Part shown: positions 41,833-50,700 of the stretch, one piece after another
Position numbering within the stretch: the first letter of the stretch is position 1
How the letters are laid out: each line of letters begins with the position of its first letter
DNA from: JAWKIW01 sp046331175
GTDB taxonomy: Bacteria > Actinomycetota > Acidimicrobiia > Acidimicrobiales > Acidimicrobilacustridaceae
Length of the DNA: 64,000 nt
Assembly (NCBI GenBank): GCA_046331175.1
Contig: JAXLRI010000006.1
Span: 1 to 64,000 of the forward strand
Reading direction: 5' to 3'
Notes under the pieces: generated by a model
Told to the model about the DNA's origin: nothing
Seen by the model: the letters and a program-made list of their open reading frames with translations, nothing else
Databases searched by the model: none
Translations under genes and position numbers: made by a program

Positions 41833-43028
41833 TCATGGGCGGCGACCGTACTCGGCGGCCAGGCGGTCGACGGCCTCGTCGTACCGCGGGGCCAGGGCCT
41901 CCCACGCGAACCGCGCCATCGCCTCCCGAAGGCCCGCCACCCGCGCCCGGGCCGCCGGCAGGTCGACCAGCACCGTCCGCAGCCGATCCGCCGGCCGAGC
42001 CCGGTACAGGACGGCGTCGTGGAACGCCGGCGGGACCAGCTCGGGGTGGCTGAGCCGATCCGGGAGCAGGGGGACGCACCCTGCCGCATCGCCTCCACCG
42101 AGGCCACGCCGAAGAACTCGTGCACGGCGGTGGACAGCACGACGTCGCCCTGCAGGAGGAGCCGGTGGTACGCCTCGACGTCGAGGTGGCCGTGGTGCAC
42201 CACCCGCGCCCCCAGCTCGTCGATGGCGGCGCGGAACTCCTGCGGGTCCTCGCGCCGGTTCTCCCCCGCGAGCGCCAGCCGGAACGGCACGCCCTCTCGC
42301 GCCAGGCCGCGCACGACGCGCAGGAAGGCGGTGGGGTCCTTGTCGTGGTCCCACCGCTGGTTCCACACCACCAACGGCGGATCCTCACCCGCCGGCGACG
42401 CGGTCGATCGACGGTCGCCCGCCAACAGGCCGGCCAGCTCGCACCCGACGGGCAGCACCTCGCACCGCCCGAGCACCTCGTCCACCCGATCACCGTGCGG
42501 GTGGTCGGGGACGTCGGCGAGGAAGGTCGGCAGAGCCCCGGCCAGCTCGTCGAGGTGGTGCCGAGAGCCCACGAGCACCGCATCGGCGACGGCCATCGAC
42601 CGCCAGTTGACCAGCACCACCTCGGCATCGGGCCGTGGCCGCGCACCACCGCCGGCCCCCGCCGACCGTCGCCGACGGGCCGAGGGCGGGGCCGTGCCGG
42701 TGGGCCGGACCAGCTGGCTCTCGTGCAGGTAGAGGGCGACGGCCGGATCGCCGAGGAAGCGGCGGGCAGCGCCGAGGAACGCCGCCAGGTCGACCATGTC
42801 GGTGGCCAGGACCACATCGGGCGGACCGTGCTCGGCCACGACGGCGGCGGCCTCGTCGGCCAGCGTGAGGGCGGCGCCGCGCAGGCGCCAGCGCCAGTGG
42901 CGGTCGGCGTGGGTGACGAGGTGGACGCGGTGGCGGGAGTGGCGGACCAGGCCCTCGGCCCACGCCCCGTGGCTGCCGCCGTGCCACGGGCTGACGAGCA
43001 GGACCGACCGGGAGGACGACATCACCAC
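41833..43028 (-). pseudogene. GTDC1-like glycosyltransferase, frameshifted
   Basis: The gene encodes about 398 residues once one base is restored near 42075-42085, at GGTGCG on the minus strand. As given, the frame then leaves the protein and runs into the next gene. The N-terminal half matches the DUF3524 region of GTDC1-type enzymes: SPWHGGSHGAWAEGLVRHS, HADRHWRWRLRGAALTLAD, LHESQLVRP and NWRSMAVADAVLVGS. In eukaryotes this family mannosylates queuosine in tRNA. The C-terminal half (VVWNQRWDHDKDPTAFLRVV, VHEFFGVASVEAMRQG) is a GT4 nucleotide-sugar domain. The lost base may be a sequencing error, since the downstream frame is clean to its stop at 41833. Confidence 0.8.
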
Positions 43029-43052
43029 CGCCGCGCTCCTGGCCCAGCCCGC

Positions 43053-44159
43053 TCAGGTGTAGAAGCGGGGCACCCGGGGGCCGATGCCACAGACGATCTC
43101 GTAGGCGATGGTGCCGAGCGGCAGGGCCCAGTCGTCGGCGGTGATGCGGTCACCGGCCTGCTCGCCGAGCAGCACGACCTCGTCGCCGGGGCGCACCTCG
43201 TCGTCGCCCACGTCGATCATGAGCTGGTCCATCGTGACCACGCCGACGATGGGGCGCCGCCGGCCGCCCACCAGCACCACGGCACCGACCGACGACAGGC
43301 GGCGGGGCACGCCGTCGGCGTACCCGATGGGCACCGTGGCGACGGTGGTGTCGCGTGAGAACTCGTGGCGCAGGCCGTAGGACACCGACTCGCCGGCCCG
43401 CACCCGCTTCACGAGCGACACCTCGGCCCGCAGGCTCATGGCGGGGCGGAGGTCGACCCGGCCGGCCAGCGCCGGGGCCGGGGCGATGCCGTAGACGGCG
43501 ATGCCGCAGCGCACGAGGTCGTGGCGGCTGCGAGGGTGCTCGATGGCCGCTGCCGAGTTGGCGGCGTGGAGGCGCCGCGGGCGCAACCCCGACCCCTCCA
43601 GCTCGGCGACCACGGCGTCGAACCGGTCGAGCTGCTCGTCGGTGAAGGGGTGACCGGGCTCGTCGGCCACCGCGCAGTGGGTCCACAGCGCCTCGAGCTC
43701 GAGGCCGGGCTGGGCGGCGACGGCCTTGGCGAGGGCAGGGACGTCGGCCGGCGAGGCACCCACCCGGTTCATGCCGGTGTTGACCTTGAGGTGCACGGGC
43801 GCCACCCGATCCTCGGCCACCGCGGCGTCGGCGGCCGCCTCGATGCCTGCCGCCGTGTACAGCGTGACCTCGAGGTCGTAGTGCAGGGCGATCTCGATGT
43901 CGTCGAGCCGGGGCTCGGACAGCAGCAGGATCGGCGCGGTGATGCCGGCCTTGCGGAGGACCGCGCCCTCCTCGACCAGGGCCACGGCCAGCGAGGTGGC
44001 GCCGGCACCGAGGGCGGCCTCGGCGACGGCGATGGCACCGTGGCCGTAGCCGTCGGCCTTCACCACCGCGCACACCTCGGCCGGCGCGACCAGGTCGCGC
44101 AGCACGCGGACGTTGTGGGCCACGGCGGCCAGGTCGACCTCGGCCCGGGCGGCGCGCAC
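43053..44159 (-). CDS. alr: Alanine racemase
   Basis: The 368-residue PLP enzyme supplies D-alanine for peptidoglycan. The PLP lysine lies in CAVVKADGYGHGAIAVAEAAL (about residue 34), the catalytic Tyr in ESVSYGLRHEF, and GYADGVPRRLS is conserved near the C-terminus. The two-domain barrel and beta-domain lengths fit. It is followed by the glycosyltransferase after 24 bases and preceded by a CBS protein. Confidence 0.97.
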   Translation of the reverse strand: MRAARAEVDLAAVAHNVRVLRDLVAPAEVCAVVKADGYGHGAIAVAEAALGAGATSLAVALVEEGAVLRKAGITAPILLLSEPRLDDIEIALHYDLEVTLYTAAGIEAAADAAVAEDRVAPVHLKVNTGMNRVGASPADVPALAKAVAAQPGLELEALWTHCAVADEPGHPFTDEQLDRFDAVVAELEGSGLRPRRLHAANSAAAIEHPRSRHDLVRCGIAVYGIAPAPALAGRVDLRPAMSLRAEVSLVKRVRAGESVSYGLRHEFSRDTTVATVPIGYADGVPRRLSSVGAVVLVGGRRRPIVGVVTMDQLMIDVGDDEVRPGDEVVLLGEQAGDRITADDWALPLGTIAYEIVCGIGPRVPRFYT

Positions 44160-44172
44160 CGGCGACGGCCTC

Positions 44173-44646
44173 CTACTGCTCGGCCACGAGCGCCCGGACG
44201 ATGTCGCCCCGGGCGAGGATGCCCACCAGCACGCCCCCGTCGTCGACCACCGGCAGCCGCGACACGTCGTCGTGGTGCATCTTCGTGGCCGCGTCCTCGA
44301 GCGTGGCGTCGGGCCCGATGGTGGCCAGGTGCTTGGCCTGCATGACCTCGCCCACCGACGCGCCGAGGGCCTTGGAGATCTCGTCGTCGAAGTCGCGGTC
44401 GCGCGAGGGCAGCTCGACGTTCACCCCGAAGAAGTTCACGATCGTCGGGAAGTGCACCCGGGCGTCACGCACGATCAGGTCGCTCGTGGAGAGCATCCCG
44501 ATCACGGTGCCGTCGGCATCGACCACCGGACCGGCGTCGACCCCCCGTTCGACCAGCGCCTTCATGGCGTCGTCGACCCGGTCGTCGGGTCCGAAGGTGA
44601 GCACGTCGGTGGTCATGACGTCGCGGACCGGCGTGGTGCGGGGCAT
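44173..44646 (-). CDS. Two-CBS-domain protein
   Basis: A 157-residue protein made of a CBS pair. The first CBS has VRDVMTTDVLTFGPDDRVDD and GPVVDADGTVIGMLSTSDL, the second VGEVMQAKHLATIGPDATLED and RLPVVDDGGVLVGILARGDI. CBS pairs bind adenine nucleotides; a target is unknown. It is 13 bases from alr and 24 bases from nnr, in the same operon. A CCAGGAGTC ribosome site precedes the ATG. Confidence 0.95.
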   Translation of the reverse strand: MPRTTPVRDVMTTDVLTFGPDDRVDDAMKALVERGVDAGPVVDADGTVIGMLSTSDLIVRDARVHFPTIVNFFGVNVELPSRDRDFDDEISKALGASVGEVMQAKHLATIGPDATLEDAATKMHHDDVSRLPVVDDGGVLVGILARGDIVRALVAEQ

Positions 44647-44670
44647 GGCGGGACTCCTGGAGGTGGGGGC

Positions 44671-46050
44671 TCAGCCGGCGCCGAGCGGGTCGAGCCCGTC
44701 GAGGACGGCGGGCACCAGCTCGGGCAGATCGGTGGCGGCCAAGCCGCGTCGCCAGCCTAGGGCGCCGGCCCGCCCGTGGAGGAACGCTCCGGCCGCCGCC
44801 GCCCGCAGCGGGGGCAGGCCCTGGGCCAGCAGGGCCCCGAGGATTCCGGCCAGCACGTCACCGGTCCCCAGCGTCGCCAGGCGGGCGTCACCGGTGTTCG
44901 ACAGGAGCACCTCGCCATCGGGCCCGGCGATGGTGGTGAGCGAGCCCTTGAGCAGCACGACGCAGCCGAGCCGAGTCGCGAGGTCGCGCGCCGCGCCGAT
45001 GCGGTCGGGGCCGGGCGGGCCGCCGGCCAGCCGGGCGAACTCGCCGTCGTGGGGGGTCAGCACGGTGGTGGGACCGCACCACTCGGCGGCGCCCTCGCCG
45101 AGCAGGGTCAGGGCGTCGGCGTCGGCGACCACCGGCACCGGCGACTCGGCGACGAGGCGGCGCACCTCGTCGCGGTGGACGTCGTCCAGGCCGAGGCCGT
45201 TGCCGACCCCGAGGGCGGCGAAGCGGCCGGCGTCGGCCAGCACGGCCGCGGCCCACCCCGTCGCCGGCAGCTCGGTGCCGACCACCTCCGTCGGCTTCAG
45301 CAGCGACGGGGTGGTGCCCGGCGTCGACCAGCGGACGTAGCCGGCGCCGGTGCGGACGGCGGCGGTGGTGGCCAGCACGGCCGCCCCCTCCATGCCTGGG
45401 CTGCCGCCGACGACCCACAGCGCGGTCTTCCACTTGTGGGTCTCGGCCGGGCGGACCGGCAGCCAGGCCGCCACGTCGGCGGCGGTGACCAGGTGGGTCC
45501 GGGTGGGACCGACCCCGGGGATGGTGCCGGCGTCGAGGCCGATGTCGACCACCGCGACCTCGCCAGCGAGGGCGGCCCCCGGCTCGAGGAGCAGGCCAGG
45601 CTTGAGGGCGGCGAACGTGACGGTGCGGTCGGCGGCCAGCACCCGCTCGGCCACCGCACCGGTGCTGCCGTCGACGCCCGAGGGGATGTCGACGGCGAGC
45701 ACGGGGGTCCCCGGCCGCGGACGGGCGGCGACGTAGGTGCCGCGGAACCCGGTGCCGAAGGCGGCGTCGACGACCAGATCGCAGGACGGAAGCGGATCGG
45801 GCGCGTCGGCCACGTCGAGCACGGCGACCCGCACCCCGCGCGCCCGCAGGCGTCGGGCCGCCTCCCGGCCGTCGTTGCCGTTGTTGCCCTTGCCGGCGAC
45901 CACCACGACCCGACGGCCGTACGCCCCGCCCAGCAGGTCGAGGGCGGCGCGGGCCACCGCGCCCCCGGCGCGGCCGATGAGGACCTCCACCGGCTCGGGG
46001 GCGGCCCGGTCGACGGCGCCCATCTCGGTGGGGGTGACGACGGGGATCAT
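44671..46050 (-). CDS. nnr: Bifunctional NAD(P)H-hydrate epimerase/dehydratase
   Basis: This 459-residue protein repairs damaged NADH and NADPH hydrates. The N-terminal epimerase half (about 1-200) has the VVVVAGKGNNGNDGREAARRL motif and DIPSGVDGSTG; the C-terminal ADP-dependent dehydratase half has ALWVVGGSPGMEGAAVLA and NTGDARLATLGTGDVLAGIL. Length is a little short of the usual 480-500. It is followed by the CBS gene and preceded by acpS, the usual actinobacterial order. Confidence 0.95.
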   Translation of the reverse strand: MIPVVTPTEMGAVDRAAPEPVEVLIGRAGGAVARAALDLLGGAYGRRVVVVAGKGNNGNDGREAARRLRARGVRVAVLDVADAPDPLPSCDLVVDAAFGTGFRGTYVAARPRPGTPVLAVDIPSGVDGSTGAVAERVLAADRTVTFAALKPGLLLEPGAALAGEVAVVDIGLDAGTIPGVGPTRTHLVTAADVAAWLPVRPAETHKWKTALWVVGGSPGMEGAAVLATTAAVRTGAGYVRWSTPGTTPSLLKPTEVVGTELPATGWAAAVLADAGRFAALGVGNGLGLDDVHRDEVRRLVAESPVPVVADADALTLLGEGAAEWCGPTTVLTPHDGEFARLAGGPPGPDRIGAARDLATRLGCVVLLKGSLTTIAGPDGEVLLSNTGDARLATLGTGDVLAGILGALLAQGLPPLRAAAAGAFLHGRAGALGWRRGLAATDLPELVPAVLDGLDPLGAG

Positions 46051-46116
46051 GGCCGACAGCGTGCCACCCCGGAGCCCCCGGCGGGTCCGGGAGCCGAGCG
46101 GCCAGGGCGAGCCGTC

Positions 46117-46168
46117 GGGCCGAGCGATCGGGCCGAGCGATCAGGCCGAGCGATCAGGCCGAGCGATC
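46117..46168. repeat. Four tandem 13-bp repeats at the acpS stop
   Basis: The 13-bp unit (G/A)GGCCGAGCGATC occurs four times, the last copy reaching into the stop codon of the acpS-VOC gene (46167), followed by a decayed fifth copy. It lies in the 116-base gap before nnr. Confidence 0.75.
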
Positions 46169-46973
46169 AGGTCGACCGCTCGGTGACGCGCACCACGACG
46201 CCATCGGGGTCGACCACCACGAACGCGCCGTCGTCGCCGGCCACCCCGCCGCTGGCCTCGCGGATCGGGTCGGCATCGTCGACCTCGAGGTGCAGCTCGA
46301 CCACCGGTCCGGCGCCACCCCGCCCGACGGGCGACGGCACCGGCCCGACCACCTCCACCACGACCTGGCCCCGCACCAGGCGGGCGACGCCGTCGGCGGG
46401 GTGCGGATCGGGGGCGAAGCCGAGGAGGTCGCGGTAGAAGGCCACCGACGCCTCGGGGTCGTGGGCCCGCACCCGAACCACGCCGGTGGCTGCACCCGGT
46501 CCTCCTCCGGCCGACCCGACGTCGTTCGCCGGCGCCGGTCGGTCGGCGAAGGCGACCACCACCGCCTCGGCGTGCACGTCGGTGTGGGTGATGGTCAGGG
46601 CGAGTCGGGTGACCCCCCGACCCGCGGCCAGCTCGGCGGCCGTCCCGTGCAGCACCAGGGACGGCGCGCCCTCGTCGTCGCGGCGGACCTCGATCTCGCG
46701 GAACCCACAGGCGCCGATGCCCACCCCGAGCGCCTTGAGCGTGGCCTCCTTGGCGGCGAAGCGGGCGGCGAACCGCTCGGTCGGGTCGCGCCGGCGCTCG
46801 GCGTAGGCCCGCTCGTCGGCGGTGAAGATCCGGTCGACGAAGGTGGGTGTGCGGGCCAGCACACCGGCGAAGCGGGCCAGCTCGACGGCGTCGATCCCGA
46901 TGCCGACCACGCCGACGGCCCCGGCCAGCGCCGACCGCACCGCCGCGTCCCGCGCACCCGACCCGGCGCTCAC
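46167..46973 (-). CDS. acpS: Holo-ACP synthase fused to a VOC domain
   Basis: This 268-residue protein has two parts. Residues about 22-142 are holo-[acyl carrier protein] synthase, which transfers phosphopantetheine from CoA to ACP: GIGIDAVELARF near 24-35 and RFAARFAAKEATLKALG near 67-83 carry the Mg-binding Asp and Glu/Lys motifs. Residues about 163-265 form a VOC (glyoxalase/dioxygenase fold) domain with RVRAHDPEASVAFYRDLLGF. AcpS alone is about 125 residues, so the VOC part is an unusual addition. The linker is Gly/Ala/Pro-rich. GTG start at 46973. Confidence 0.85.
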   Translation of the reverse strand: MSAGSGARDAAVRSALAGAVGVVGIGIDAVELARFAGVLARTPTFVDRIFTADERAYAERRRDPTERFAARFAAKEATLKALGVGIGACGFREIEVRRDDEGAPSLVLHGTAAELAAGRGVTRLALTITHTDVHAEAVVVAFADRPAPANDVGSAGGGPGAATGVVRVRAHDPEASVAFYRDLLGFAPDPHPADGVARLVRGQVVVEVVGPVPSPVGRGGAGPVVELHLEVDDADPIREASGGVAGDDGAFVVVDPDGVVVRVTERST

Positions 46974-46984
46974 GCCCCTCCCAC

Positions 46985-47035
46985 CGAACGTTGGAGGATC
47001 CGCGCCACCCCGTGGCGCGAATCCACCAGAGCTCG
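46985..47035. repeat. Extragenic palindrome, copy 2
   Basis: The arms (46985-47007, 47013-47035) share the sequence CGAAC(G/T)TTGGAGGATCCGCG with copy 1 (2393-2443). The inner stem differs by a compensating change. Pairing is 18 of 23 here. It lies between acpS and glmS. Confidence 0.75.
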
Positions 47036-47102
47036 ATCGGTGCGGGGCTCGGTGGGGCGCGTCGTCCGAGGGGACATCTGGGGAGGCGGCACGGACGGAC
47101 CG

Positions 47103-50100
47103 TCAGGACCGCCAGCGATCGGCGAGGTCGTAGATCGGGGCGGTCATCAGGTCGACGATCGGGATCGTGGTGAGCACGTCGTCGCGGAAGGCCGGCTCGG
47201 TCTCGGTGACCTGGTCCTTCAGGGCCTGGTACCGGTCGCGGTAGCCCTGCAGCACGGTGCGCAGGGCCGGCAGCGACAGGTCGTCGCGCAGGATGACGTG
47301 CAGCAGCGTCAGGCCGGTGGTCTGGTTGTCCTTCACCTCGGGGACCAGCAGGACCGTGCGGCCGTCGCTGCGCCCCTTCGCCAGCACGACCTGCCGCTCG
47401 CTGGCGACCCGGTGCTTGGTGCCCCGCAGGACCGGGTTGTCCTCGGTGCGGCTGCGCAGCTCGCGGCCGATCCCGCCGCGATCGGCGACCACCGCCGACG
47501 GCTCGTCGTCGCCGTCGAGGGGGCCCTCGATCCGGTAGCGGGTGTAGCCGAGCACCTCGCCCACCAGCGGGTCGAGCACGGCCAGGGTCCGCAGCGAGCC
47601 GTACGACAGGCGGTCGCGCGCCGCGCCGGCGGCGAGCACCTCGCGGACCAGGGTGGCCTGCAGCAGCGTCTCGTCGGACCGGGAGATGCCGACGGTGACG
47701 GTCTTGGCCTGGTGCTTGATGGCGTCGACCGGCCGGGTGAGCTCCTCGATGGCCCGCGTGAGGGCGGCGGTGAGGTCTTCCACCACCACGCTCGGCGTGC
47801 CGACCCGGCCGTACTCGACCTGGTACGTCTCCAGCGGCGTGATGCCGGTCGCGTAGCGCAGCAGCGAGGCCAGGCGGACGGCGGAGGACGCCTCGAGGTG
47901 GCCGTCGTAGTCGCCGCTGCGCAAGCCGTCGAAGAACCGGCTGGCCACCGGGGCCAGGTCGGACTGCAGGCGGGAGAGGGGGTCGTCGAGCGAGCCGGCC
48001 GCCGCCGCCCGCTCGGCCGCCACCGCGGCCTCGACCGCGGCCCGGGCCTCGCGCAGCGGCCGGGCCTGGGCGTCGATGGCCAGCGCGGCCTCGTACCCGA
48101 AGAGGTGCCCGGCCATGGCCGAGAGCACGAACGCCAGCGACGGGTGGGTGGCGGGGACGAACACGACCTGCAGTGCGGCCGAGAACCGCTCCTCGCCCTC
48201 GGAGGCGATGACCAGCGGCGCCGCCTTGTGGGCCCGGTAGATCGCCACCTCCTTGGCCACGTCGTCGGCGGTCGAACCGGTGAGGCCCGCCGCGCACACG
48301 AGGATGAGCGGCTCGGACGACAGGTCGATGTGCTTCTTGTCCTCGGTGGCGTCGCAGGCGATGGACTTGTAGCAGAGCTCGCTCAGCTTGATCCGCACCT
48401 CGTTGGCGGCGATGCGGTTGAGCCCGTTGCCGACGATGGCCCAGTAGCGGCGGCTCGGGGCGAACCGCGCCGCCGCCTGGGCGAGCGCCGGGCGGCAGCC
48501 GATCGTGCGCTCCATGGCGTCGGGCAGGTCGCGCAGGGCGGCCAGCACCTCTTCGCGGTCGACGGCGCCGTCGACCCCGACCTCCTCGGCCAGTGCGTAG
48601 GCCAGCAGGAAGCCGGCGGCGATCTGCGAGTAGAAGGCCTTGGTGGAGGCGACGCTCATCTCCACGTCGCGGCCGTCGGACGTGTAGATGACGCCGTCGG
48701 CCTTGTCGGTGAGGTCGCTGTTGCGCCGGTTGACGATGGCGATGACCGAGGCGCCGCGCCCACGCACCAGGTCGACCGTTCGGTTGGTGTCGGTGGTGGT
48801 GCCGCTCTGGCTCACCGCCACCACGAGGGTGTCAGACATGTCGCTGCCGAGGGCGAAGCCGGACAGCTCGGTGGCCAGCACCGCAGACACCTGCAGCGGC
48901 GAGCCGGCGGTGGCCTGCGCCAGGGCGGCGGCGAGGCTCTGGCTGGCGACGGCGGCGGTGCCCTGGCCGATGGCGACGACGCGGGTGATCTGCCCGGAGC
49001 GCAGCCGCTCGCGCACGTCGGCCGGGATGGCGTCGTCGCCGAGCCGCACGACGGGGCGGCCGCCGACCTCGACCAGCTTGCCCCGCAGCGTCTTGCGGAA
49101 CGACGAGGGGGACTCGGAGATCTCCTTCAGGAGGAAGTGCGGGAACTCGCCCCGATCGATGTCGCGGGTGGTGATCTGAGCGGTGGCCACCTCGTCGTCG
49201 GCCACCGGCAGGGCGGTGCCGTCGTAGGCCCAGCGCTCGATGCCGGCGACGGTGCCGGCCCGGTCGCCGTGCAGCCGGATCACCTGCCCGCGCGTGGCCG
49301 TGGCGTTGGCCGGGTCGGCCGGCGTCTCGCCGTCCATCCTCAGGTAGCGGTCGGTCTCCTCGACCACGCCGTAGGGCTCGCTGGCGATGACGTACTGGTC
49401 CTCGGCGAGGCCGACGTAGAGGGCCTGGCCGCTGCCGCGCAGGGCGAGCAGCAGGTCGCCCGGCTCGCCGGCCACGGAGGCGGCGATGGCCACCGAGCCC
49501 TCGAGCCGGTTGACGGTGGCCCGGAAGGCGTCGTCGGCCGGCGACCCGCCGGCGATGCTCCGGGAGGTGAGGGTGGGGATCACCTTGGCGTCGGTGGTGA
49601 TCTCGGGGGCGATGGCCAGCCCGTCGGTGGCCTTCAGGTCGGCGAAGTTGTCGACGTCGCCGTTGAGCACGGCCGTGACGTACGGCCCGTCGATCCGCTC
49701 CTGCTCGTCGGAGTTGAGCGGGTGGGCGTTGGGCTGGGAGATGATCCCGACGCTGGCCCAGCGGGTGTGGCCGAGCACCAGCAGCTCGGCCGTGTCGGCG
49801 GCCAGCGCGAGGTGCAGCAGGCCGTCGGTGCGGATGGCGTCGCGCAGGGCAGCGGTGTTGTCGCCCAGCTCGCCGATCTCGGCGGCGGCCTTGTAGACGA
49901 AGCCGAGGTGGCCTTCGGGGGTGCGCGCCGCACCGGACGTGAACAGCGGGTCGTCGGCCCGCGCCGCCAGCTCGTCGGCGACCGTCGGCGACCCGAGGTC
50001 GAGGCCGTGGCCCCGCACCAGCAGGTGCAGCCCGGCCGAGTCACGGCCGCGCACCTCGAGGCGGTCGATGGCCGACAGCGCCTGCTGCACGGAGAGGAAG

Positions 50101-50570
50101 CCCTCGAGGGCGGCCGGGCCGGCGTCGGGGCCGGCCAGGTCGTCGACGGCCCGCGCCGTGCGGAGGCGATCTCGGCCGAGCGCCCACACCGCGTCCTTGA
50201 CGCCGATGAGGGCGGCGTTGATCTGCTCCTGTCCGGCGGGGTCGAAGCCGTCGACCCCCGCGTCGAGGCGGCCCTCGACGGTGGCGACGTCGGCCTCGAG
50301 GGCCAGGCAGAGCCGATCGAGCTCGTCCAGCAGCGTTCGGTCGCCCACCAGGGCGAGCACCCCGGGCGCCCCCCGCAGGAGCCGGTCGGCGGCGCCGAGG
50401 TCGGCGGCCACCCCGTCGATGCGGGCGGCGAGCTCGTCAGCGCTGGTGGCACCGGCGGCCGGGAGGCCGGCGAGGGCCCGGGCGGCCGGCTCGACCAGCC
50501 CGACGACCTCGGCGGCGGTGGGCACCGCTCGCTCGCTGCGCCGGCGGACGATGGCGATGATGCCGCACAT
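47103..50570 (-). CDS. glmS: Giant glutamine-fructose-6-phosphate aminotransferase
   Basis: This protein of 1155 residues is nearly twice the usual GlmS (about 610). Cys2 of MCGIIAIV is the glutaminase nucleophile. About 145 extra residues then come before RLEVRGRDSAG (170-180). GHTRW (267-271), NAHPL (281-285) and LNGD (302-305) complete the glutaminase. The isomerase half has SIS1 (about 527-665; SQSGTTTDT at 587-595, VASTKAF at 640-646) and SIS2 (about 705-845; IVGNGLNRIAANEV and EDKKHIDL, where GELKHGPLAL is usual). About 310 C-terminal residues (846-1155) match nothing I know; the canonical ending is gone. It makes glucosamine-6-P for cell wall, ahead of glmM. A TAGACT box lies at 50637-50642. 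Confidence 0.9.
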   Translation of the reverse strand: MCGIIAIVRRRSERAVPTAAEVVGLVEPAARALAGLPAAGATSADELAARIDGVAADLGAADRLLRGAPGVLALVGDRTLLDELDRLCLALEADVATVEGRLDAGVDGFDPAGQEQINAALIGVKDAVWALGRDRLRTARAVDDLAGPDAGPAALEGFLSVQQALSAIDRLEVRGRDSAGLHLLVRGHGLDLGSPTVADELAARADDPLFTSGAARTPEGHLGFVYKAAAEIGELGDNTAALRDAIRTDGLLHLALAADTAELLVLGHTRWASVGIISQPNAHPLNSDEQERIDGPYVTAVLNGDVDNFADLKATDGLAIAPEITTDAKVIPTLTSRSIAGGSPADDAFRATVNRLEGSVAIAASVAGEPGDLLLALRGSGQALYVGLAEDQYVIASEPYGVVEETDRYLRMDGETPADPANATATRGQVIRLHGDRAGTVAGIERWAYDGTALPVADDEVATAQITTRDIDRGEFPHFLLKEISESPSSFRKTLRGKLVEVGGRPVVRLGDDAIPADVRERLRSGQITRVVAIGQGTAAVASQSLAAALAQATAGSPLQVSAVLATELSGFALGSDMSDTLVVAVSQSGTTTDTNRTVDLVRGRGASVIAIVNRRNSDLTDKADGVIYTSDGRDVEMSVASTKAFYSQIAAGFLLAYALAEEVGVDGAVDREEVLAALRDLPDAMERTIGCRPALAQAAARFAPSRRYWAIVGNGLNRIAANEVRIKLSELCYKSIACDATEDKKHIDLSSEPLILVCAAGLTGSTADDVAKEVAIYRAHKAAPLVIASEGEERFSAALQVVFVPATHPSLAFVLSAMAGHLFGYEAALAIDAQARPLREARAAVEAAVAAERAAAAGSLDDPLSRLQSDLAPVASRFFDGLRSGDYDGHLEASSAVRLASLLRYATGITPLETYQVEYGRVGTPSVVVEDLTAALTRAIEELTRPVDAIKHQAKTVTVGISRSDETLLQATLVREVLAAGAARDRLSYGSLRTLAVLDPLVGEVLGYTRYRIEGPLDGDDEPSAVVADRGGIGRELRSRTEDNPVLRGTKHRVASERQVVLAKGRSDGRTVLLVPEVKDNQTTGLTLLHVILRDDLSLPALRTVLQGYRDRYQALKDQVTETEPAFRDDVLTTIPIVDLMTAPIYDLADRWRS

Positions 50571-50636
50571 GGCTCCCTGCCCTGCTGGTGGCCTGCACCG
50601 CCGGAGCGGCGCACCTCGGTCGTGGGGAAAGGGGGA

Positions 50637-50642
50637 AGTCTA
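50637..50642 (-). promoter_or_regulatory. Putative -10 box of glmS
   Basis: TAGACT on the minus strand, 67 bases upstream of glmS, followed after 5 bases by CTTTCCC. The guaB3 leader has the same arrangement. No strong -35. Confidence 0.4.
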
Positions 50643-50700
50643 CTGCCGGGCGACCAGCGACCGATCGCCGGCCGGACCGCCGTGGTGGCGGCTCACGAGC

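Noticed and set aside
40875..43028. Glycosyltransferase-peptidase fusion of 717 residues
   Set aside because: The joining stretch is Arg/Ser-rich out-of-frame sequence. The correct frame gives a good C-terminus and stop at 41833, and the peptidase has its own ribosome site and GTG.
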